Shown: positions 6,319-13,131, counted from the stretch's first letter. The stretch is 14,791 nt of DNA from Desulfobacterales bacterium (GCA_029934695.1 JAOZLU010000025.1:11830-26620); one strand, 5' to 3'. Translations and numbers: made by a program. Notes: generated from the sequence alone by a model not told the origin.

Positions 6319-6452
6319 CCAAGCCCCGTAGGGGCGACATATTTGTAGCACCGGCAGACCCGAAGCCCGCCCAAGCCCCGTAGGGGCGGCATGTTTGCAG
6401 CACCGGCAGACCCGAAGCCCGTCCAAGCCCCCGTGGGGGCGGCATGTTTGCA
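6319..6452. repeat. 52-bp tandem repeat inside the MITE-like element
   Basis: Copies start at 6319, 6371 and 6423 (the last partial), each opening CCAAGCCCCGTAGGGGCGGC or a close variant and continuing ATGTTTGCAGCACCGGCAG. AGCCCCGTAGGGGC is itself palindromic. Repeats with this core are widespread in repeat-rich bacterial genomes. Confidence 0.9.
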
Positions 6453-6480
6453 GCTACAAATATGCCGCCCCCACGGGGCT
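6426..6480. repeat. Long hairpin at the end of the tandem array
   Basis: The arm 6426-6450 (AGCCCCCGTGGGGGCGGCAT...) pairs with 6457-6480 with one extra C and one G/A change; the loop is CAGCTA. It is formed by an inverted copy of the tandem-repeat core and would be a very stable RNA or cruciform structure. Confidence 0.85.
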
Positions 6481-6578
6481 TTACAGGCCTCCCCTAAATC
6501 CGTTATAATCAGGATTTTTTTAATTATGAAAATTCCTTAATCCCTGAATCAGAGATTGGATGACAAATTGATTAAAAA

Positions 6579-6995
6579 CTATGTGTTATGCCAGTTTTCA
6601 ATTATCAATCCGGAGAAATGCTCAAAGTCGGATACATTGCGCGTCACCAGGATCAGGCTGTTCACACTGGCAACCGCTGCGATCTGAGCATCTGCAAATG
6701 AAGGTGTAAGCCCCTGGGATGACAGTCTTGCATGTTCTCCGGCGTGCCATTCCGCAGCCTCCTCATTATAAGGGAGAACTGGCATGACCTGTCTCACATC
6801 ATGAAGAAATGATTTGATGAGTTCCCGCTTTCGGGAAACCGGAAGACGTTCGCAGCCGTATCTGAGCTCATGCCACACAATGGCGGCGGTTGCAATTTCA
6901 TACTCATGCCGTCTGAGTTTTTCAAGAACCGATTTGTCCGGTATCTTTTTTGAAGCTTCGGACAGGATATTTGTGTCCAGAAGATATTTCACCAT
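6579..6995 (-). CDS. vapC: VapC-type PIN-domain ribonuclease toxin
   Basis: 138 residues, the usual VapC length. PIN-domain acidic residues are in place: D7 in YLLDTNILSE, E43 in VWHELRYG, D102 in SFADAQIAA, and D123 after VTRN (TRNVSDF). These hold the metal for RNA cleavage; VapCs cut tRNA or rRNA to stop translation. The start ATG 6995 overlaps the upstream antitoxin stop by 7 bp, so the two are co-translated. No residue is missing, so it is likely active. Confidence 0.92.
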   Translation of the reverse strand: MVKYLLDTNILSEASKKIPDKSVLEKLRRHEYEIATAAIVWHELRYGCERLPVSRKRELIKSFLHDVRQVMPVLPYNEEAAEWHAGEHARLSSQGLTPSFADAQIAAVASVNSLILVTRNVSDFEHFSGLIIENWHNT

Positions 6996-7225
6996 TCAAT
7001 CTCCTTTCGTCCCCGGGAATTATCCCTGAGTCCTTCAAAATCCGAGTCGGAAAATTCGATCCCCTCTTTCTCCGCAGTCTGTCGGAATGCCGTCAGTACA
7101 TTCCAGAATCCGGCCGGCCTGACAATTTGTATGTCAAAAATAATTCTGTCCTGGCTGATAATCCTCAATTCGTCATTTATGGGAATGAAAAAACCGCCTT
7201 CCCTCCTTACTGCCTCAACTCTCAT
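6989..7225 (-). CDS. Putative antitoxin of the VapC toxin
   Basis: 78 residues from ATG 7225, chosen because AGGAGG sits 7 bases upstream (minus strand, near 7233-7238); the frame continues 13 codons further to 7264 without such a site. The N-terminus MRVEAVRREGGFFIPINDEL suggests a short beta-rich DNA-binding fold of the AbrB/MazE kind, and the acidic/basic C-terminus (EGIEFSDSDFEGLRDNSRGR) would wrap the toxin. The protein family is not recognised with certainty; the role is inferred from its place and overlap with vapC. Confidence 0.75.
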   Translation of the reverse strand: MRVEAVRREGGFFIPINDELRIISQDRIIFDIQIVRPAGFWNVLTAFRQTAEKEGIEFSDSDFEGLRDNSRGRKEIEW

Positions 7226-7454
7226 TTTCAGCCTCCTTAATTGCTTAATATTGCATGAAAACACTTATATTCAGCATCTGTTCCCGTGCATTATCCTTCG
7301 GATAAATCTGTGAAATCATTTTAATCAGCGGTCATCTGCGGTTCGGAATGCAGTTGTCATGCGCCGGTATAACTACAGGGAAAACGGATAAGAAAGGGAA
7401 AGGAATGGCTGTTTTCCCCGTTTATGCTGCCGGCCCGGCTGAAAATCCGATTGA

Positions 7455-7506
7455 TAAAATGTAATTTTAGCACTCTTTTGGGCTTTATGTAAATGTTTTT
7501 TATCCC
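7455..7506 (+). repeat. 52-bp dispersed repeat, copy 2
   Basis: Direct repeat of 5923-5974 (49 of 52 identical). The pair brackets about 1.5 kb holding the ATPase stub, the MITE-like element and the vapC module. Confidence 0.9.
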
Positions 7507-7539
7507 GATACGGATGTTTACGGAACCCCTTTGAGGGAA

Positions 7540-7625
7540 AATGTTGGGTGGTGTTCTCTTTTCCCAGAGTGGCGATAGCGCTGACCCTGGGCTGGTTTAT
7601 GTAACCCCTTCGGGGTAAGTTTCAC
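7540..7625. repeat. Intergenic palindromic repeat between the two toxin-antitoxin modules
   Basis: The 436-bp gap 7226-7661 holds no gene. Apart from the 52-bp repeat it contains a small hairpin TTATCC-TTC-GGATAA (7291-7305), a larger fold CCCAG...CTGGG (7563-7591), and ACCCC-TTC-GGGGT (7604-7616). The CCCAG..CCCTGGGCTGG..AACCCCTTCGGGG wording is reminiscent of dispersed repeats in other repeat-rich bacteria. None is followed by a T-run on the minus strand, so terminator function is doubtful. Confidence 0.5.
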
Positions 7626-7661
7626 AGGATTGGGAAAAGCAATGCTGATCTGCCAGAGAGT

Positions 7662-7949
7662 TCATGCCAGTTCAAACCTTATCTTTCTGCCTAAAACCGA
7701 AGCCGCTTTTTTAATGGTTTCCAGTGTCACCGACTGATTCTCCGGGTCAAGAAACCTGCTGAGAGATGTCCGGCTCATACACATTTCACCAGCCATCGCT
7801 GTTTTGCTCAGCTTCTTTTCCTTCATCATCTGTTCGATCTGAAACGCAAGAACTCTCCTGACCGCTGTTTCAGTGCATTCCTCAAGCAGTCCCTGTTCCT
7901 CAAGGAAATCCTCAAAACTGTCTCCCACATTTTTATCTGTTATCGGCAT
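7662..7949 (-). CDS. HigA-like XRE-family antitoxin
   Basis: 95 residues. Residues 51-83 form a helix-turn-helix: LSKTAMAGEMCMSRTSLSRF, then NQSVTLETIKKAASVLGRKI, the normal XRE pattern. The first ~40 residues are acidic and probably bind the toxin. AGGAGGGG lies just upstream of ATG 7949. It follows the toxin gene by 18 bp, the toxin-first order typical of HigBA. It would neutralise the toxin and repress the shared promoter. Confidence 0.88.
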   Translation of the reverse strand: MPITDKNVGDSFEDFLEEQGLLEECTETAVRRVLAFQIEQMMKEKKLSKTAMAGEMCMSRTSLSRFLDPENQSVTLETIKKAASVLGRKIRFELA

Positions 7950-7967
7950 ATCCCCTCCTTCAAAAAA

Positions 7968-8306
7968 TTATTTCATTCTTTTTCTTGCGATATCCATATC
8001 TTTCCCGGAAGTCTTCTGCGATTTTTTTATAAATCCGTGCAAAAGCAGCATCTGATTTTTATGGATTGTGAACAGGATTCGTGCAGTTCGTCCGTTCTCC
8101 AAATCTGATCTGACCTCCCACAGCCTGTTTCCCAGCGGCCTGGCCAGAGGCATTCCGATGGGCCATCCGAATTCGACTGTCCTGATATCATCCCCGATAA
8201 TTTTCTGATCGCCGCGAGGCAGCTTTGTCAGCCACTCTCTTACAGGGAGTTTGTCTGTGTCAGACCTGTAGAATTTTGCTTTGATTATTTTTCTGTCATC
8301 CGCCAT
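7968..8306 (-). CDS. HigB-like toxin (RelE/ParE superfamily, phage Gp49-like)
   Basis: 112 residues. It matches the Gp49-like HigB pattern (PF05973): ARPLGNRLWEVRSDLENG (the usual form is KPLG.GLWELR), ARILFTIHKNQMLLLHGFIK, then KKSQKTSGKDMDIARKRMK (usual form HGF.KK.QKTP..EI..A). Members cut mRNA on the ribosome. AAGGAT lies ~7 bases before ATG 8306. It forms an operon with the XRE gene 18 bp downstream. Confidence 0.9.
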   Translation of the reverse strand: MADDRKIIKAKFYRSDTDKLPVREWLTKLPRGDQKIIGDDIRTVEFGWPIGMPLARPLGNRLWEVRSDLENGRTARILFTIHKNQMLLLHGFIKKSQKTSGKDMDIARKRMK

Positions 8307-8328
8307 ATATGAATCCTTTGTCTTGAAA

Positions 8329-8340
8329 ACTTTGGAAAGT
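8329..8340. promoter_or_regulatory. Possible operator of the HigBA-type module
   Basis: ACTTT-GG-AAAGT is a short inverted repeat 22 bp upstream of the toxin start, where a HigA-type repressor would be expected to bind. The arms are only 5 bp, so chance is possible. Confidence 0.2.
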
Positions 8341-8356
8341 CAGAACTATGCATCAT

Positions 8357-8563
8357 TCATGCCTGACAGAAATATCCGGTGACAAAGTCCGTGTCGGGAA
8401 CAATCAGCCCCGGATTGTCCTGATACAGTTTTTCCGCGTCCTGAAACTGTTCGGAGATATCCTGTATATGCATAATGAGGCAGATAATGAGAACTCCCAT
8501 GGGAACGACAGCTTTCCGGGTGATGGTTTCATGAGATGGCTCCTTTATATTCTTTTCTCGCAT
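8357..8563 (-). CDS. Small unrecognised ORF between nuclease-like gene and HigBA module
   Basis: 68 codons, overlapping the end of the upstream gene by 19 bp. The second half (DISEQFQDAEKLYQDNPGLI, then VPDTDFVTGYFCQA) looks like real protein and residues 20-32 are hydrophobic. The start is doubtful: ATG 8563 has no ribosome-binding site, whereas the good AAAGGAG downstream leads to an ATG in another frame that closes after 42 codons without protein-like sequence. Either an indel has separated start and body, or this is a coupled small gene. Confidence 0.4.
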   Translation of the reverse strand: MREKNIKEPSHETITRKAVVPMGVLIICLIMHIQDISEQFQDAEKLYQDNPGLIVPDTDFVTGYFCQA

Positions 8564-9141
8564 TCTGTGAACAGGGAATCAAGTATGCCCAGAATGATAT
8601 CAGGCTGGGTGAGCGTATATCCGCCGGTTTTGTGAAATTGGCAATCTGTTGTATATTTGCCGAATTCCCAGAACATTCCGGTGCTGACAATGCCGTAAAC
8701 ATCGAATTTATGCCCTTCGTTCTCATTCATCATCTGACAGGCCTTCATTGCCATCAGGCACTGGCCCCAGCCCTGCTCAAAATCCTCCTTCTTTGCCTCG
8801 GACAGAATCAGGTAAGGGGATTTGAATGCGATATGGTAAGGGGTGAACGCAAAATCAACTTTTCCACGGAAGGGACTTTCTCCGCCGTCTATCTGTTTTT
8901 CCTGCCACATTTTCAGATTGCGGCCACGCAGCGCTTCCAGAAAAATGAGTTCCATGAACAGGCGCTGCTCCCATTCATTTGAGCCGATAATGACCTGCCG
9001 CTCTGCCTCCCTGAGCCCCACAGTCAGGAAATCACTAGGGCTGACAGAGTTCAGGGGAATATCCCATTTCAGAGGGTGAGACAGGTTCAGAAGCGTCATT
9101 GCTTTTGTGATATCATAATTGCTGAAGGTTTCTTTTTCCAT
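8545..9141 (-). CDS. PD-(D/E)XK nuclease-like protein
   Basis: 198 residues from ATG 9141, with AAAGGTG 6 bases upstream. The nuclease-fold signature is seen: FRGKVDFAF (D96), then YLILSEAKK (E115, K117), which is D-x18-E-x-K, followed by the helix EDFEQGWGQCLMAMKAC, whose Gln-rich face is common in this fold. E64 may be the preceding helix residue. Similar proteins are common as small uncharacterised genes in Desulfobacterota and cyanobacteria. With toxin-antitoxin genes downstream, a defence or DNA-processing role is plausible but unproven. No partner methylase or helicase is in the window. Confidence 0.75.
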   Translation of the reverse strand: MEKETFSNYDITKAMTLLNLSHPLKWDIPLNSVSPSDFLTVGLREAERQVIIGSNEWEQRLFMELIFLEALRGRNLKMWQEKQIDGGESPFRGKVDFAFTPYHIAFKSPYLILSEAKKEDFEQGWGQCLMAMKACQMMNENEGHKFDVYGIVSTGMFWEFGKYTTDCQFHKTGGYTLTQPDIILGILDSLFTECEKRI

Positions 9142-9203
9142 GTTTTCACCTTTATTCTTAGGTTTGTTGCAAAATCAGAGTGAATCTGCAATTCGCTCAG
9201 GCA

Positions 9204-9300
9204 CAATTTGGAAAATTGTTCCACAATTCCGGATGTCAACAGCTGACGTTGCCCGGCTTAGTGTCAGACAAAACAATTTGAAAAATTGTTCTGCAATTCC
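9204..9300. repeat. Pair of 27-bp direct repeats, 70 bp apart
   Basis: CAATTTGGAAAATTGTTCCA... (9204-9230) and CAATTTGAAAAATTGTTCTG... (9274-9300) both end CAATTCC. Each contains an inverted repeat CAATTT/AAATTG. They lie upstream of the nuclease-like gene in a stretch (9142-9420) with no other recognisable gene. Confidence 0.75.
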
Positions 9301-9396
9301 AAATTATTGCCAGGGTGAGTTGACAAAATCCTCCGCCTCACCCTTCACCCCCTTTGTGTCCTTTGTGGTTAAAAAGGTGCGATGCAGGGCTGATTT

Positions 9397-9430
9397 CAGG
9401 CCTCCATAAAAGCGTTATAATCAGATTTTT
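9397..9430. mobile_element. Solo right end of the MITE-like element
   Basis: CAGGCCTCC (9397-9405) followed by CGTTATAATCAG (9413-9424) and a T-run matches the right end at 6484-6518 in order and near-equal spacing; the middle has diverged. No left end is seen nearby, so the element is truncated or decayed. Confidence 0.65.
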
Positions 9431-9522
9431 TCAAATGAAGCAAGACTTAAAACAGAATTCAGCAACAACGTGGCTACGAGAATGGCAAGTGTCACAAATA
9501 TGATTTTGTACTGAAATCTCAT
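9421..9522 (-). pseudogene. Truncated N-terminus of a membrane (sensor-like) protein
   Basis: 33 codons from ATG 9522: MRFQYKIIFVTLAILVATLL, then LNSVLSLASFEKI and a stop. A short basic start and one long hydrophobic helix are typical of the first membrane helix of sensor kinases, chemoreceptors or diguanylate cyclases. The coding stops exactly within the solo element end (TGATTATAACG), so the element probably cut the gene and the rest is lost. A genuine single-helix mini-protein is the alternative. Confidence 0.55.
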
Positions 9523-9597
9523 GGTTTTAATTCCAAACTTTCAGAAAACTTTTTATTTGCCTGACAATAATCTAGCGTAGACTTGGTATTATGATGC

Positions 9598-9621
9598 TCA
9601 GAACTCAGAACAGGCAGGGCC
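9598..9621. repeat. Short flanking repeat left of the radical SAM gene
   Basis: TCAGAAC occurs twice (9598-9604, 9605-9611) and is followed by AGGCAGGGCC (9612-9621). AGGCAGGGCC recurs at 11013-11022 on the other side of the radical SAM gene, again after TCAG-type heptamers. Confidence 0.6.
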
Positions 9622-9654
9622 GATTTGCCCCGCTGTCGCCAGTTAGGGATTCTC

Positions 9655-10959
9655 TCAGCGCATCCGCGGTTCCGAGGCTTTTCTTCCGAACATCTCCTTA
9701 GGCGGATTAAAATACCCGTATTTCAAACTTGGAAAGGTTTTACGAATTTGCCTGAGCACATTTTTCATCCCGATGGGTCTGCCCTGGCTTGCAACCTCGG
9801 ACATGGCTTTCCAATATCTGAGAGGATCAAAGTTCAGGTTTCGCCACTGGATCATGCTTATCGGGTGCTGTTTTATAAACTCGGTCAGTGTCCCGACTTC
9901 TTCGGGTGTGTCAGTAAATCCGGGACAGTTGAGGTAATTTACGGACACAAATTTTCCTCGCTGAATCGCCATGTCAATGCCTTCGACGACATCTGAAAAC
10001 GCATATTCCGAGGGCCGGAAATAGGCTTCGTAGCATTCTTTTCGGACGCTGTTAATGCTGATGCGCATACTGTCCAGTCCTGCGTCAAACAGTCTGGCAA
10101 GAATATCCGGTTTGCTCCCGTTTGTATTCATGTTGATCGTGCCTCGGCTTGTTTCGGAACGTATCCTGCGGATGGCCGGTTCAATGACATGGGCAGCCAG
10201 CAGCGGATCCCCCTCGCACCCCTGTCCGAAGCTGACCACGCTTTTTTTCACTTTGCTGATATGTTCAAGGGCCACTTCCGCAATCTCTTCCGGCGACGGT
10301 GTAAAAGGAATCCGATCCTGGCTGTTTGGGATATCGCTGTTCTTCTGAAGGGATATGCAGCCCATGCATTTGGCATTGCAGGCCCCGGAAGTCGGCAGCG
10401 GAGCCTCATATCTTCTCAAAAAAAAATTTTTTCCCGCGGGGCATCCATACGTCAGGGCGCATTTTTCAAGATGTTCCCGCAGTCGGTTGGAGGGCATTTT
10501 CTTTCTCATCCTGCGCACCCCGGCCACCACCTTCTCCTGTTGCATTCGCCGAAGGTCCTGCCGCGGTTCACTGTCCACAAGAATCACAGCAGTTCTGAAT
10601 TTCCCTTTATGCCATCCCACGGCTCCGTAGGAAAAAAGAGGGAGATATCCCGCACCGTTGCCTTCCTTGTACGCGCTCATATATGACGTGACATATCCGG
10701 GAGAATTAAAGGCAGCAACCGGAAACAGCGGCTCGTCGGGCGCATAAGGGTTCTTCTCCAAAGCTTCAAACCTGCCTTTGCCAATGTTGTACAGCACAGG
10801 GATTCTCTCAGGCAGGAACATGAATTCTCCGCCATGAGGCATGGGAAGCGTCTCTTTTATCGTCAGAGGCGAAAAAGAGGAACCGGCCATGCCAACTGCG
10901 GCATATCCCTCAAGTTCAAAAATTTCGCCGTCCTGATTTGCTACGACTGCTGTTATCAT
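9655..10959 (-). CDS. Radical SAM protein of a conserved deltaproteobacterial type
   Basis: 434 residues, apparently complete. The iron-sulfur motif is GACNAKCMGC, a Cx3Cx2C with C194, C198 and C201. Further SAM-fold landmarks follow in order: VVSFGQGCEGDPLLA (242-255), GTINMNTNGSKPDI (273-286) and GLDSMRISINSV (294-305). Residues 1-150 form an N-terminal domain (EGYAAVGMAGS, VAAFNSPGYV, SYGAVGWH), and an extra Cys pair (C167, C173 in KCALTYGCPAGKNFF) precedes the cluster. It resembles a well-conserved family of unknown substrate found in Geobacter-like and sulfate-reducing bacteria, recognised from memory. ATG 10959 fits the family N-terminus but has no ribosome-binding site, because a heptamer repeat tract abuts it three bases upstream. 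Confidence 0.88.
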   Translation of the reverse strand: MITAVVANQDGEIFELEGYAAVGMAGSSFSPLTIKETLPMPHGGEFMFLPERIPVLYNIGKGRFEALEKNPYAPDEPLFPVAAFNSPGYVTSYMSAYKEGNGAGYLPLFSYGAVGWHKGKFRTAVILVDSEPRQDLRRMQQEKVVAGVRRMRKKMPSNRLREHLEKCALTYGCPAGKNFFLRRYEAPLPTSGACNAKCMGCISLQKNSDIPNSQDRIPFTPSPEEIAEVALEHISKVKKSVVSFGQGCEGDPLLAAHVIEPAIRRIRSETSRGTINMNTNGSKPDILARLFDAGLDSMRISINSVRKECYEAYFRPSEYAFSDVVEGIDMAIQRGKFVSVNYLNCPGFTDTPEEVGTLTEFIKQHPISMIQWRNLNFDPLRYWKAMSEVASQGRPIGMKNVLRQIRKTFPSLKYGYFNPPKEMFGRKASEPRMR

Positions 10960-10962
10960 ATT

Positions 10963-11020
10963 GGGGTCAGGGATCTCAGGGGTTAAGGGTTAGGGGTTAG
11001 AAGTCAGAGGTCAGGCAGGG
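10963..11020. repeat. Heptanucleotide repeat tract upstream of the radical SAM gene
   Basis: It reads as 7-bp units: GGGGTCA, GGGATCT, a 2-bp slip, then GGGGTTA, AGGGTTA, GGGGTTA, GAAGTCA, GAGGTCA, GGCAGGG. It occupies most of the 79-bp gap between the propeller gene stop and the radical SAM start. Confidence 0.8.
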
Positions 11021-11038
11021 CCAGATAACTGACGGATT

Positions 11039-12853
11039 TTACTTGAATATATTAAATAGATTAAATATATCTTTGTCATCTCCCACGAGTTTCTTTTTTC
11101 TTTTCTTCAGTCTGCCATGCCAGTTTCTTACAAGATTGTCTCCGAGATATTTGTCAATAAGGGGCACATCTTCATTCTCATTGCTTAACGCCTTCATAAA
11201 TCCTTTGTAATACCCTTCTGAGACCTTTTCAATCCGCATGGGATAGATCAGCAGGTTCACCGGTTCTTTTTCCCCTACCTCAAATTGGCCTTTATGCTTG
11301 CCCCCATGAGGGAGAATAAAAAAAGAGTGCTCTGCATGACCTCTTTTTGTATTATCCTCCACACTCCATACTTCATTATCAGAGGGAGAACGTCTTCCGT
11401 ATTCACCGCTCCACGCGGCAGACATGGTCACAAAATAGTATTTATTGGAATTATTCCTCACTTCGTAAAGCACTTTGTAACCATAAACATCTTCTTTATA
11501 GCCCTCCTGAGGATTTTGTCTGTTTGAGACAAATCTTTCAGCAATTTTTCCATATTTGAAAGAATGGCGGATTTTTAATCTGTACGTTTTCAGAAATCTC
11601 TTGGAAATTTCTGTTTTTTCAATAATTTCAGGATAATCTCGCAGTCGCTTTATAAGTTGGGAATACGCCTTATTGTTCAGGATAATATTGTCCGGCTTGA
11701 TTTTTTCTAAAAAAGCCTCATATTTTTCTGTATTTTTATTGACAATGTCGTATTTATAGATATCCCTGTCATCGGTTGCAAATATGGTATTCTTATACGC
11801 AGTCAGCGTTTCCCCTTTTGTATTTATCTTCTTCAATAATTTTAATGTGTTGAAATCATAAATCAGCAGACCCATGTTATGCCGCAGGGCAAGAATCAGC
11901 AGTTCCCCCTCATGGGTTCCCAATATTTTTTCCGAGGTGACGATCAGGTCTTCAATGGATTTCTCCGCCTTCATTTTGCGAATGATCTTGGCGTTTTCCA
12001 AATCTCTGACAGCAAATTTGTCATTTTTGTATTCAATCATGTAATTTTCATAAAAAAAGACAATTGAATTGCTCAGAGCTTTCGGATATTTTTCCAATAA
12101 TTCCCTATCTTCAATGTTCCATGTAAAAACTGTCTTTTCTCCGACGCCGATAAGTTTGTCCTGAATGACTTTAAGATTTGTTATGCATTCTTTTTCGTTA
12201 AAAACGGTCCAGTCTATGTTTTCTTCCTCACTTGAAGAATAGATGCCGAAAAAGTCCAAGGTGTCATAACGCCAAGCATTGACCACGCCGCCGCATGAAC
12301 CGATGAACAATCTGTTTTCTCTGACCTCGATGGCTCCGACATAATGTCCGTCTCCAAGCTTTACCGTCCGTATCTCGTTGGTATCGGTGTTCCAAATCAC
12401 AGCCACATCAACATCTTTATCCGATCCGCCGGATATGACCGTATTGCCAACTATTTTCCTTATTCCGCTGTCATATTTCAAATAATCCCTGTGGATTAAT
12501 TTCTTTAAGAATCTGAGTGAGTCCGGATCAAAGATATAAATTCCCTTATCACTCCGGCCGGAGTTCTCAAAGACCCATATCGTATCATTCACCACATAAG
12601 GGCGGCTGTAATACAAGCCGGGAAATTCGTATGTTATCATATTTTTGTTATTTGCTTCAAATATAAATGCGATTTCGTCCCACATCTCCAATTTTATATA
12701 TGTTTCAAAAGGGATATCATACAGGCTGAGGATGCCTCTGCTTACGGCGTACCTCACTTTTTTCCGCTTCTCCAGATTATCCTTTCTCAAATCAGCGTAA
12801 CTGACGCCTGAGAACAGAATAATGAGTAAACTGATGAAAATTTTTCGTAACAT
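11039..12853 (-). CDS. Secreted beta-propeller-like protein with unknown C-terminal domain
   Basis: 604 residues from ATG 12853, with AGGA 10 bases upstream. Residues 1-20 are a Sec signal peptide (MLRKIFISLLIILFSGVSYA, cleavage before D21). Residues 80-375 carry recurring blade-like stretches of the WD40/PQQ type, such as TIWVFENSG, GIYIFDPDSLRFL, VAVIWNTDTNEIRTVKLGDG, TVFTWNIEDREL, GLLIYDFNTLKLLKK and DIYKYDIVNK. Residues 425-560 are a separate, probably beta-rich domain (YKVLYEVRNNSNKYYFVTMS, HSFFILPHGGKHKGQFEVGE). The C-terminus is strongly basic (RLKKRKKKLVGDDKD). Expected in the periplasm or outside the cell. No catalytic motif is recognised. It lies downstream of, and in the same direction as, the lipoprotein gene. 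Confidence 0.82.
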   Translation of the reverse strand: MLRKIFISLLIILFSGVSYADLRKDNLEKRKKVRYAVSRGILSLYDIPFETYIKLEMWDEIAFIFEANNKNMITYEFPGLYYSRPYVVNDTIWVFENSGRSDKGIYIFDPDSLRFLKKLIHRDYLKYDSGIRKIVGNTVISGGSDKDVDVAVIWNTDTNEIRTVKLGDGHYVGAIEVRENRLFIGSCGGVVNAWRYDTLDFFGIYSSSEEENIDWTVFNEKECITNLKVIQDKLIGVGEKTVFTWNIEDRELLEKYPKALSNSIVFFYENYMIEYKNDKFAVRDLENAKIIRKMKAEKSIEDLIVTSEKILGTHEGELLILALRHNMGLLIYDFNTLKLLKKINTKGETLTAYKNTIFATDDRDIYKYDIVNKNTEKYEAFLEKIKPDNIILNNKAYSQLIKRLRDYPEIIEKTEISKRFLKTYRLKIRHSFKYGKIAERFVSNRQNPQEGYKEDVYGYKVLYEVRNNSNKYYFVTMSAAWSGEYGRRSPSDNEVWSVEDNTKRGHAEHSFFILPHGGKHKGQFEVGEKEPVNLLIYPMRIEKVSEGYYKGFMKALSNENEDVPLIDKYLGDNLVRNWHGRLKKRKKKLVGDDKDIFNLFNIFK

Positions 12854-12868
12854 CTTTTTTTTATCCTG

Positions 12869-13017
12869 TAAGGGAAATCCAAAGAAATAATATACCCATT
12901 CAGAAAAATGTAGGGTGGGTGGAGCGAAGCGGAACCCACCTTGTGCGAAATTGGTGGGTTCCGCTTCGCTCCACCCACCCTACATTCCAGGTATTTTATT
13001 TTTTGGGAAATCCCTAA
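12869..13017. mobile_element. Palindromic MITE-like element with 34-bp perfect hairpin arms
   Basis: Core arms 12907-12940 and 12953-12986 are exact reverse complements (TAGGGTGGGTGGAGCGAAGC...) around a 12-bp loop. Outside them, 12869-12898 and 12990-13017 also pair at about three quarters of positions, extending the element to ~149 bp. GTGGGT..GGAGCGAAGC..ACCCACC hairpins are familiar dispersed repeats in other bacteria, including filamentous cyanobacteria. It lies in the leader of the propeller gene. Confidence 0.85.
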
Positions 13018-13024
13018 GTAAAAA

Positions 13025-13059
13025 TTCAAAGTGAAAAGTTCAAAGTGAAAAGTTCAAAG
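13025..13059. repeat. Heptanucleotide repeat tract (TTCAAAG/TGAAAAG)
   Basis: Alternating 7-mers TTCAAAG TGAAAAG TTCAAAG TGAAAAG TTCAAAG, an exact 14-bp period. It lies between the lipoprotein stop and the hairpin element. Confidence 0.9.
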
Positions 13060-13131
13060 CAACCCTGCATTTTCACTTGGAGCTTTTTCGCTGCCGATCC
13101 TGATTGAGCAAATTGCAGACTCACGGATGTC

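Larger units (their letters stand above)
6287..6512. mobile_element. 226-bp MITE-like element with 23-bp perfect terminal inverted repeats
   Basis: The left end (6287-6309, beginning CTGATTATAACGGATTTAGG) and right end (6490-6512) are exact reverse complements. The inside is filled by a 52-bp tandem repeat and a large hairpin, with no coding capacity. No clear target-site duplication is seen; T-runs flank both sides. A diverged solo right end lies at 9397-9424. Such non-autonomous elements are moved in trans by an element not present here. Confidence 0.8.

Noticed and set aside
6319..6452. CRISPR-like array of 52-bp repeats
   Set aside because: The copies are directly abutting with no unique spacers, and they lie inside a terminal-repeat element.
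5923..7506. attL/attR sites of an integrated element
   Set aside because: No integrase or recombinase lies between the two 52-bp copies, and the repeat contains a hairpin typical of dispersed repeats.
7604..7616. Rho-independent terminator after the HigA-like gene
   Set aside because: The ACCCC-TTC-GGGGT stem is short and no T-run follows it on the minus strand.
10189..10686. Plus-strand ORF of 165 codons inside the radical SAM gene
   Set aside because: Antisense shadow of a well-supported coding region.
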